A DNA stretch of 64,000 nucleotides from Stenotrophomonas rhizophila (GTDB lineage Bacteria > Pseudomonadota > Gammaproteobacteria > Xanthomonadales > Xanthomonadaceae), in assembly GCF_020857975.1 (NCBI RefSeq), contig NZ_JACWUO010000006.1:186001-250000 (forward strand), given 5' to 3'. Below, in pieces: positions 19,724-28,100 of the stretch (the stretch's first letter is position 1; every line of letters begins with the position of its first letter). The notes beneath the pieces were generated by a model. It searched no databases, was not told where the DNA came from, and saw nothing but the letters and a program-made list of their open reading frames with translations. The position numbers and the translations under genes were made by a program.

Positions 19724-22339
19724 ATGAATACTGAGTACCGCAAGAACCTTCCCGGCACCTCGCTGGACTATTTCGACACCCGCGCCGCCGTCGACGCGAT
19801 CCAGCCCGGCGCCTATGCCACGCTGCCGTACACCTCGCGCGTGCTGGCCGAGAACCTGGTGCGCCGTTGCGACCCTGCTGCCCTGGAGGCCTCGCTGCGG
19901 CAGCTGATCGAGCGCCGCCAGGACCTGGATTTCCCCTGGTTCCCGGCCCGCGTGGTGTGCCATGACATCCTCGGCCAGACCGCGCTGGTGGACTTGGCCG
20001 GCCTGCGCGATGCGATCGCCGATGCCGGTGGCGACCCGGCCCAGATCAACCCGGTGGTGCCCACCCAGCTGATCGTGGACCACTCGCTGGCGGTGGAATA
20101 CCCCGGCTTCGACCGGGCTGCGTTCGAGAAGAACCGCGCCGTCGAAGACCGCCGCAATGAAGACCGCTTCCACTTCATCAACTGGACCAAGAAGGCGTTC
20201 AAGAACGTCGATGTGATCCCGCCGGGCAACGGCATCATGCACCAGATCAATCTGGAGAAGATGTCGCCGGTGATCCAGGTGCGCGACGGGGTGGCCTTCC
20301 CCGATACCTGCGTGGGCACCGACAGCCATACCCCGCACGTGGATGCGCTGGGCGTGATCGCCATCGGCGTGGGCGGCCTGGAAGCGGAAAGCGTGATGCT
20401 TGGCCGCGCCTCGTGGATGCGCCTGCCCGACATCATCGGCGTGCAGCTCAGCGGCCGCCCGCAGCCGGGCATCACCTGCACCGACATCGTGCTGGCCCTG
20501 ACCGAGTTCCTGCGCGCCCAGCGCGTGGTCGGTGCCTGGATCGAGTTCTTCGGCGAAGGCGCCACCGCGCTGACCATCGGCGACCGCGCCACCATTTCCA
20601 ACATGACCCCCGAGTTCGGCGCCACCGCGGCGATGTTCTCCATCGACCAGCAGACCCTGGACTACCTGCGCCTGACCGGCCGCGAGGAGGCCCAGGTGCA
20701 GCTGGTGGAAACCTATGCCAGGGCCACCGGCCTGTGGGCGGACGACCTGGCCAACGTGCAGTACGAACGCGTGCTGCAGTTCGACCTGTCCAGCGTGGTG
20801 CGCAACATGGCCGGCCCGTCCAACCCGCACAAGCGGGTGGCTACCAGCGAGCTGGCCGCACGCGGCATCGCCGACCAGGCCAAGCTGGCCTCGGGCAAGC
20901 TGGAACAGGCCCAGGGCCTGATGCCCGATGGCGCGGTGATCATCGCCGCCATCACCAGCTGCACCAATACCAGCAACCCGCGCAATGTGATTTCCGCGGC
21001 CTTGCTGGCGCGCAACGCCAACCGCGCCGGGCTGACCCGCAAGCCGTGGGTGAAAAGCTCGCTGGCGCCGGGTTCCAAGGCGGTGCAGCTGTACCTGGAG
21101 GAAGCCGGCCTGCTTGGCGAGCTGGAGCAGATGGGCTTTGGCATCGTCGGCTTCGCCTGCACCACCTGCAACGGCATGAGCGGCGCGCTGGACCCGGCGA
21201 TCCAGCAGGAAGTGATCGACCGCGACCTCTACGCCACTGCGGTGCTGTCGGGCAACCGCAACTTCGACGGCCGCATCCATCCGTATGCCAAGCAGGCCTT
21301 CCTGGCCTCGCCGCCGCTGGTGGTGGCCTACGCCATCGCCGGTACGGTGCGCTTTGACATCGAAAAGGACGCGCTCGGCCATGCCGCCGACGGCAGCCCG
21401 ATCACCCTGAAGGACCTGTGGCCCAGCGACGCCGAGATCGACGCGGTGGTCAAGGCCTGCGTCAAGCCCGAGCAGTTCCGCCAGGTCTACGAACCAATGT
21501 TCACCTTCAAGGTCGAACATGGCGCGCCGATCAGCCCGCTGTACGCGTGGCGCGGGCAGAGCACCTATATCCGCCGCCCGCCGTACTGGGAAGGCGCGCT
21601 GGCCGGCGAGCGTTCGCTCAGCGGCATGCGGCCGCTGGCGGTGCTGGGCGACAACATCACTACCGACCACCTGTCCCCGTCCAACGCGATCCTGGCCGGC
21701 AGTGCGGCCGGTGAGTACCTGGCGAAGATGGGCCTGCCCGAGGAAGACTTCAATTCCTATGCCACCCACCGCGGCGACCACCTCACCGCGCAGCGCGCCA
21801 CCTTCGCCAACCCCAAGCTGATCAACGAAATGGCCGTGGTCGACGGCCAGGTCAAGCAGGGTTCGCTGGCGCGCGTGGAGCCCGAAGGGCAGGTCACCCG
21901 CATGTGGGAGGCGATCGAAACCTACATGGCGCGCAAGCAGCCGCTGATCATCATTGCCGGTGCCGACTACGGCCAGGGCAGCTCGCGCGACTGGGCCGCC
22001 AAGGGCGTGCGCCTGGCCGGCGTGGAGGCGATCGCGGCCGAAGGCTTCGAGCGCATCCACCGCACCAACCTGATCGGCATGGGCGTGCTGCCGCTGGAGT
22101 TCAAGGACGGCGTCACCCGCAAGACCCTGGGCATCGACGGCACCGAAACCTTCGACGTGCTCGGCGAGCGCGTGCCGCGCGCCGAGCTGACCCTGGTGAT
22201 CCACCGCCGCAACGGTGAACAGCTGCGGGTGCCGGTCACCTGCCGCCTGGACACCGCCGAGGAGGCGTCCATCTACGAAGCCGGCGGCGTGCTGCAGCGG
22301 TTTGCCCAGGATTTCCTGGAAGCCTCGCAGGCGGCGTGA
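19724..22339 (+). CDS. acnD: Fe/S-dependent 2-methylcitrate dehydratase (aconitase-like)
   Basis: 871 residues. AcnD dehydrates 2-methylcitrate to a 2-methylaconitate isomer that PrpF then converts for hydration. It is aconitase A-like, with the three cluster cysteines in place: Cys413 in SCTNTSNPRN, and Cys479 and Cys482 in CTTCNGMSG. Other features: GTDSHTPHVDALGVIAIGVG (substrate and cluster binding), GNRNFDGRIHP, and the swivel domain DNITTDHLSPSNAIL with GADYGQGSSRDWAAKG. The AcnD-type N-terminus (LPGTSLDYFDTRAAV) is shorter than AcnA's. The 138 bp gap after prpC is the largest inside the operon. A hairpin with a GCAA loop follows the stop. Confidence 0.95.
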   Translation: MNTEYRKNLPGTSLDYFDTRAAVDAIQPGAYATLPYTSRVLAENLVRRCDPAALEASLRQLIERRQDLDFPWFPARVVCHDILGQTALVDLAGLRDAIADAGGDPAQINPVVPTQLIVDHSLAVEYPGFDRAAFEKNRAVEDRRNEDRFHFINWTKKAFKNVDVIPPGNGIMHQINLEKMSPVIQVRDGVAFPDTCVGTDSHTPHVDALGVIAIGVGGLEAESVMLGRASWMRLPDIIGVQLSGRPQPGITCTDIVLALTEFLRAQRVVGAWIEFFGEGATALTIGDRATISNMTPEFGATAAMFSIDQQTLDYLRLTGREEAQVQLVETYARATGLWADDLANVQYERVLQFDLSSVVRNMAGPSNPHKRVATSELAARGIADQAKLASGKLEQAQGLMPDGAVIIAAITSCTNTSNPRNVISAALLARNANRAGLTRKPWVKSSLAPGSKAVQLYLEEAGLLGELEQMGFGIVGFACTTCNGMSGALDPAIQQEVIDRDLYATAVLSGNRNFDGRIHPYAKQAFLASPPLVVAYAIAGTVRFDIEKDALGHAADGSPITLKDLWPSDAEIDAVVKACVKPEQFRQVYEPMFTFKVEHGAPISPLYAWRGQSTYIRRPPYWEGALAGERSLSGMRPLAVLGDNITTDHLSPSNAILAGSAAGEYLAKMGLPEEDFNSYATHRGDHLTAQRATFANPKLINEMAVVDGQVKQGSLARVEPEGQVTRMWEAIETYMARKQPLIIIAGADYGQGSSRDWAAKGVRLAGVEAIAAEGFERIHRTNLIGMGVLPLEFKDGVTRKTLGIDGTETFDVLGERVPRAELTLVIHRRNGEQLRVPVTCRLDTAEEASIYEAGGVLQRFAQDFLEASQAA

Positions 22340-22355
22340 CCCAGCGTTGCAACCT

Positions 22356-22377
22356 GACGGCCCGGCAACGGGCCGTC
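22356..22377 (+). other. Intercistronic hairpin between acnD and prpF
   Basis: Perfect arms GACGGCCCG and CGGGCCGTC around GCAA, followed by TTCCTC. It looks like a weak or partial terminator or an mRNA-stability hairpin, since prpF starts 20 bp downstream. Confidence 0.55.
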
Positions 22378-22397
22378 TTCCTCCCAGGACAGATGAC

Positions 22398-23582
22398 ATG
22401 GCGTTTCTTCCCCAGCTCCGCATTCCCGCCACCTACCTGCGTGGCGGCACCAGCAAGGGCGTGTTCTTCCGCCTGCAGGACCTGCCGGCCGCCGCACAGC
22501 GCCCCGGCCCGGCGCGCGACGCGCTGCTGATGCGGGTGATCGGCTCGCCCGACCCGTATGCCAAGCACACCGACGGCATGGGCGGGGCCACCTCCAGCAC
22601 CAGCAAGTGCGTGATCATTTCCGCCGCGTCGGTGCCCGAGCATGACGTGGATTATCTGTACGGCCAGGTCGCCATCGAGACCGCGTTCGTGGACTGGAGC
22701 GGCAACTGCGGCAATCTCAGTACCGCGGTGGGCCCGTTCGCGATCAGCAACGGCTTCATCGATCCGGCCCGCGTGCCGCGCAACGGCACCTGCACGGTGC
22801 GGATCTGGCAGGCCAACATCGGCAAGACCATCCTGGCCCACGTGCCGATCGTCGACGGGCAGGTGCAGGAAACCGGCGATTTCGAACTGGACGGGGTCAC
22901 CTTCCCCGCGGCCGAGATCCAGCTGGAATTCCTCGACCCGTCCGATGACGGCCCGGGCGGGGCGATGTTCCCGACCGGCAACCTGGTCGATACGCTGGAG
23001 GTGCCCGGCGTGGGCAGTTTCCAGGTGACCATGATCACCGCCGGCATCCCGACCATTTTCCTCAACGCCGCCGACCTGGGCTATACCGGCACCGAGCTGC
23101 AGCCGGCGATCAACGAGGACAAGGCGGCGCTGGCCCGCTTCGAGGCGATCCGCGCGCATGGCGCGGTACGCATGGGCCTGATCGACAGCATCGAGCAGGC
23201 CGCCGGCCGCCAGCACACCCCCAAGGTCGCCTTCGTGGCGCCGGCGCAGGACTACGTGTCTTCCAGCGGCAGGCAGATCGCCGCCGGCGACATCGACCTG
23301 CATGCCCGCGCGCTGTCGATGGGCAAGCTGCACCACGCCATGATGGGCACCGCCGCGGTGGCCATCGGTACCGCCGCGGCGATTCCAGGCACGCTGGTCA
23401 ACCTGGCCGCCGGCGGCGGGCAGCGCGAGGCGGTGACCTTCGGCCACCCCTCCGGCACGCTGCGCGTGGGTGCGCAGGCCGGCCTCGTTGACGGCCAGTG
23501 GACAGTCACCCGGGCCATCATGAGCCGCAGCGCCCGGGTGCTGATGGACGGGGCGGTGCGGGTGCCTGCCGAAACCTTGTAA
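22398..23582 (+). CDS. prpF: 2-methylaconitate cis-trans isomerase
   Basis: 394 residues. PrpF isomerises trans-2-methylaconitate to the cis form so the AcnD route can proceed. It has the DapF/PrpF fold: IPATYLRGGTSKGVFFRLQD at the N-terminus, MGGATSSTSKCVIIS (Ser/Cys region), DWSGNCGNLSTAVGPFAI with the active-site motif, PTIFLNAADLGYTGTELQ and the late GHPSGTLRVGAQ. Start ATG 22398 is the normal family start and lies right after the 22356 hairpin. It sits between acnD and prpD, as in other acnD-type operons. Confidence 0.94.
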   Translation: MAFLPQLRIPATYLRGGTSKGVFFRLQDLPAAAQRPGPARDALLMRVIGSPDPYAKHTDGMGGATSSTSKCVIISAASVPEHDVDYLYGQVAIETAFVDWSGNCGNLSTAVGPFAISNGFIDPARVPRNGTCTVRIWQANIGKTILAHVPIVDGQVQETGDFELDGVTFPAAEIQLEFLDPSDDGPGGAMFPTGNLVDTLEVPGVGSFQVTMITAGIPTIFLNAADLGYTGTELQPAINEDKAALARFEAIRAHGAVRMGLIDSIEQAAGRQHTPKVAFVAPAQDYVSSSGRQIAAGDIDLHARALSMGKLHHAMMGTAAVAIGTAAAIPGTLVNLAAGGGQREAVTFGHPSGTLRVGAQAGLVDGQWTVTRAIMSRSARVLMDGAVRVPAETL

Positions 23583-23600
23583 GCCCACCAGGAGGTCCGG

Positions 23601-25055
23601 ATGTCCGGTCACGACAGCAACGTGCAGCAACGGCCGCCGTGGGATGCGGTCATGACCGACATCGTCGACTACGTGCGCGATTACCCAGTGGCCTCGCCGC
23701 TGGCGTTCACCACCGCCCGCCACTGCCTGATCGACACCCTGGGCTGCGGCCTGGCCGCGCTGGCGTTCCCGGCCTGCAGCAAGCTGCTGGGCCCGTTGGT
23801 GCCTGGTACCCGGGTGGTCAACGGCGCGCGCGTGCCGGGCACCAGCTTCGAGCTGGACCCGGTGCAGGCCGCCTTCAACATCGGCGCGATGGTGCGCTGG
23901 CTGGACTTCAACGACACCTGGCTGGCCGCCGAGTGGGGCCATCCCTCAGACAACCTCGGCGGCATCCTGGCCACCGCCGACTGGCTCAGCCGCAACGCCG
24001 AAGCGCTGCGGCGGCCACCGCTGACCATGCGCGACGTATTGGCCGCGATGGTCAAGGCGCATGAAATCCAGGGCTGCCTGGCGCTGGAAAATGCGTTCAA
24101 CCGGGTCGGGCTGGACCACGTGGTGCTGGTCAAGGTCGCCTCCACCGCCGTGGTGGCGCACCTGCTCGGGCTGGACCGCGAACGCATGCTCAACGCGGTC
24201 TCGCTGGCCTGGGTCGACGGCCAGGCACTACGTACCTACCGGCATGCGCCCAATACCGGCTCGCGCAAGAGCTGGGCCGCCGGCGACGCCACCAGCCGCG
24301 CGGTGCGCCTGGCGCTGATGGCTGCTGCCGGCGAGATGGGCTACCCCAGCGCGCTGACCGCGCCGACCTGGGGTTTCTACGACGTCTGCTTCGGCGGCCG
24401 GCCGTTCCGCTTCCAGCGCCCGTATGGCAGCTATGTGATGGAGAACGTACTGTTCAAGATCAGCTACCCGGCCGAGTTCCATGGCCAGACCGCAGTGGAA
24501 GCGGCGATGCAGGTGCATGCGCGCATGCGTGCGGCCGGCAGGCGCAGCGAGGACATCGCGCAGATCACCCTGCATACCCAGCAGGCCTGCCTGCGCATCA
24601 TCGACAAGTCCGGCCCGCTGCATAACCCGGCCGACCGCGACCACTGCGTGCAGTACATGCTGGCCATCGCGCTGATCTTCGGCCGGCTGGTCGCCGAGGA
24701 CTACGAAGACGACGTGGCCGCCGATCCGCGCATCGACGCGCTGCGCGCGAAGATCACCTGCGTCGAGGAACCGCGCTTCACCGCCGACTACCTGGACCCG
24801 GGCAAGCGCAGCATCGCCAACGCGCTGGCGGTGGTGTTCAACGATGGCAGCACCCTGGAAGAGACCGTCGAGTACCCGCTCGGCCACGCCCGCCGTCGCG
24901 CCGAGGGCATCCCGCTGCTGGAGGACAAGTTCCGCGCCCACCTGGCCGCCACCTTCCCGACCCGCCAGCAGCGCCGCATCCTGGACGCCTCGCTGGACCC
25001 GGTGGTACTGGAGGCGATGCCGGTGCATGAATATGTGGAGTTGTACGTAGCCTAG
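23601..25055 (+). CDS. prpD: 2-methylcitrate dehydratase
   Basis: 484 residues, MmgE/PrpD family. PrpD dehydrates 2-methylcitrate to cis-2-methylaconitate without an Fe-S cluster. Landmarks: ARHCLIDTLGCGLAALAFP, MVRWLDFNDTWLAAEWGHPS, GGILATADWLS, KAHEIQGCLALENAFNR, YGSYVMENVLFKISYPAEFH and DHCVQYMLAIALIFGRL. AGGAGGT lies just upstream of the ATG. It is the last gene of the prp operon and duplicates the AcnD/PrpF step by a different chemistry. No prpE (propionyl-CoA synthetase) follows. The TAG stop lies at the head of a degenerate REP-like hairpin. Confidence 0.95.
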   Translation: MSGHDSNVQQRPPWDAVMTDIVDYVRDYPVASPLAFTTARHCLIDTLGCGLAALAFPACSKLLGPLVPGTRVVNGARVPGTSFELDPVQAAFNIGAMVRWLDFNDTWLAAEWGHPSDNLGGILATADWLSRNAEALRRPPLTMRDVLAAMVKAHEIQGCLALENAFNRVGLDHVVLVKVASTAVVAHLLGLDRERMLNAVSLAWVDGQALRTYRHAPNTGSRKSWAAGDATSRAVRLALMAAAGEMGYPSALTAPTWGFYDVCFGGRPFRFQRPYGSYVMENVLFKISYPAEFHGQTAVEAAMQVHARMRAAGRRSEDIAQITLHTQQACLRIIDKSGPLHNPADRDHCVQYMLAIALIFGRLVAEDYEDDVAADPRIDALRAKITCVEEPRFTADYLDPGKRSIANALAVVFNDGSTLEETVEYPLGHARRRAEGIPLLEDKFRAHLAATFPTRQQRRILDASLDPVVLEAMPVHEYVELYVA

Positions 25056-25074
25056 CGCCGGGGCGCTGCCCGGC
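25053..25074 (+). repeat. Degenerate SMAG-like hairpin at the prpD stop
   Basis: TAG followed by imperfect arms CGCCGGGG and TGCCCGGC, close to the good unit at 10609, but the first base of GTAG is C. Its TAG is the prpD stop codon. It may also end the prp operon. Confidence 0.5.
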
Positions 25075-25161
25075 CTGTCGGCGCGATCAACGCCGCCGGA
25101 CGGGCCGTCAACCCCTTGACGGCTGGCCGTATACTGGCCGCCTTGTTCAAGGAGTGACGTC

Positions 25162-28100
25162 ATGGCTAGCCGCAGTCGGGTCGGGCAGTGGAGCTGGAAG
25201 GGAATCGCAGGCCTGGCGCTGGTGGCCGGGCTGGCCATCGGCATCGGCGGTTGCAAGCGCAACGACAGCGGCCAGCTGCCGACCCCGTCCGGTGCGCCGA
25301 TCGCGGCCAAGGCCGAGGCGGTCACCGAGTTCACCCTGGTGCGGGCCTTCCCCGACCAGAAGAGCGACGGCCTGTCGCTGGCGCTGGAGTTCTCGCGCCC
25401 GCTGGTCGGCACCCAGGACTTCGACACGCTGGTCCGCTTCGCCGAGAAGGTCGGCACCGAGGACAGCAGCTGGACCCTGTCCGACGACGGCAAGACCCTG
25501 CGCTATCCGTTCGTGGAGGCGGCCAAGGAATTCACCCTGATCGTCTCGCCGCACCTGCTGGCCGCCGATGGCAGCCGCCTGGGCAAGGAACTGCGCCAGA
25601 AGGTGTTCAGCGGCGAGCTCAAGCCGGTGGCCGGCTTCGCCTCGCAGGGCAGCGTTTTGCCGGCCAAGGACAGCCGTGGCCTGCCGGTGGTGTCGGTCAA
25701 CGTGCAGGAAGTGGACGTGGAGTTCCTGCGCGTGCGCGAGAAGGAACTGCCGAACTTCTTCAGCCAGTACCAGCGCGGCGGCCGCCGCGGCAGCTGGGAG
25801 CTGGACAGCGAGTACGACGACAAGACCCCGATGTCGAAGCTGGCCGAGCCGGTCTACGTCAACCGCTTCGTGCTGGGCGGCAAGCAGAACGAACGCGTGC
25901 TGACCTACCTGCCCACCCAGGACATCAAGGAACTGCAGGAGCCGGGCCTGTACTTTGCGGTGATGAAGCGCAGCGGTTCGTTCGAGAGCGAGTTCGATAC
26001 CGCCTTCTTCACCGTCAGCGACATCGGCCTGCATACCCGTGCCTACAAGGACAAGCTGTTCGTCCATACCGCCTCGCTGCAGAGCGGGGCGGCGCTGAAG
26101 AAGATCGACCTGCGCATCCTCGACGGCAAGGGCGAGGTGGTGCTCAAGGGCAGCACCGACGGCAACGGCAACGCGCTGCTCAACTACACCCTGGATGCCG
26201 GCCACGTGCTGATCGCCAGCAGCGGCGGGGATACCTCGATGCTGCCGTTCAACCAGCCGGCGCTGGACCTGAGCGAGTTCGCCGTGGCCGGGCGCGACAA
26301 TGCCTGGTTCGACGTGTTCGCCTGGTCCGGCCGCGACCTGTACCGCCCCGGCGAAACCGTGCGCATTTCCGCGCTGCTGCGCGACAACGACGGCAAGCCG
26401 GTCAAGGCCCAGCCGGTGTTCCTGCGCCTGAAGCAGCCCGACGGCAAGACCTTCCGCGAGACCCGCCTGCAGCCGGGCGAGCAGGGCTATTTCAGCTTCG
26501 AGCAGAACATCCCGGTCGAGGCGCCGACCGGGCGCTGGCAGGTGGAGTTCCGCACCGATCCGGCCAGCAAGGAAGCCATCCAGGGCATGACCCTGCGCAT
26601 CGAGGAATTCCTGCCCGAGCGCATGAAGCTGGACCTGGACAGCGCGCAGAAGACCCTCAAGCCGGGCCAGCCGCTCAAGCTGATCGCCGATGCGGCCTAC
26701 CTGTACGGCGCGCCGGCCGATGGCAACCGCTTCACCGCGCGGCTGACCGTGGCCGCCGAACAGTCCCCGGTGGAAACGTTGCCGGGCTACTTCTTCGGCG
26801 ACCCCACCATCGAACTGCCGCGCCAGGCGCGCGATGTGATCGACACGCAGTTCCCGGCCGACGGCAAGCTGCGTCAGGACGTGGAACTGCCGGCCGAGGT
26901 CAAGGCCACCGCGCCGGTGGCGGTGGTGGTATCCGGCAGCGTCTATGAGACCGGTGGCCGCACCGTCACCCGCACCCTGAAGCGGGTGATGTGGCCGGCG
27001 CCGGTGCTGGTCGGCGTGCGCCCGTTGTTCAACCCCGACGACGGTGCAGATGCCAACGGCAACGCGCGCTTCGAGCTGATGCGGGTGGACGCGGCCGGCA
27101 AGCCGCAGCCGGCCAAGGGCCTGAAGGCCACCCTGGTGCGCGAGCTGCGCGACTACCACTGGACCTTCAACGAGAACCGCTGGGACTACGACTTCACCCG
27201 CCGCTTCGAGAACAAGGACAGCCGCACCATCGATGCCGGTAACGCCGCGGTCGCGGTCGACTTCCCGGTGGAGTGGGGCGAATACCGGCTGGATGTGTTC
27301 GACCCGGCCACCGGGCTGACCAGCCGCTATCCGTTCCGCGCCGGCTGGAGCTGGAACGACGACAACCGCGGCCTGGATGCGCGCCCGGACAAGATCAAGC
27401 TGGGCCTGGACAAGACCGGCTACAAGGCCGGCGACAAGGTCCGCGTCACCGTCACCCCTCCGCATGCCGGCAAGGGCATCCTGATGGTGGAAAGCGACAA
27501 GATGCTGTATGTGCAGGAGATCGACGCCAAGCCGGGCAGCAGCTTCGACATCCCGGTCACCGCCGAATGGGAACGCCACGATGTCTACATCACCGCGCTG
27601 GTGTTCCGCGGTGGCAGCGCGCCGAGCAAGATCACCCCGGCCCGCGCGGTCGGCGTGGTGCACGTGCCGATGGAGCGCAAGGCGCGGGTAGTGGCCGTGG
27701 GCCTGTCGGCGCCCAAGCAGATGCGCCCGGAGCAGACCCTGCCGGTGGCCGTCAGCGCCCCGCAGCTGGCCGGCAAGCTGGCGCACGTGACCGTGTCGGC
27801 GGTGGACGTGGGCATTCTCAACATCACCCGCTTCCCGGTCCCCGATGCGGCCGGCCACTTCTTCGCGCAGCGGCGCCTGGGCGTGGATGCCTATGACATC
27901 TACAGCCGGGTGATCGAGAGCTTCGACGGCAGCAGCGGCAAGCTCAAGTTCGGCGGCGACATGGCGCTGGCGGCGATGCCGCAGGCCAAGCGCCCGACCG
28001 CGCGGGTGCAGACCGTGGACCTGTTCTCCGGCCCGGTCAAACTCGATGCCAAGGGCATTGCCCGGATCGCGCTGAAGGTGCCCGATTTCAACGGCACCCT

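Noticed and set aside
25107..25135. Sigma-70 promoter TTGAC...TATACT before the alpha-2-macroglobulin gene
   Set aside because: TATACT is a fair -10, but TTGACG is only 8 bp away and no good -35 sits at 17 bp, so no promoter was called.
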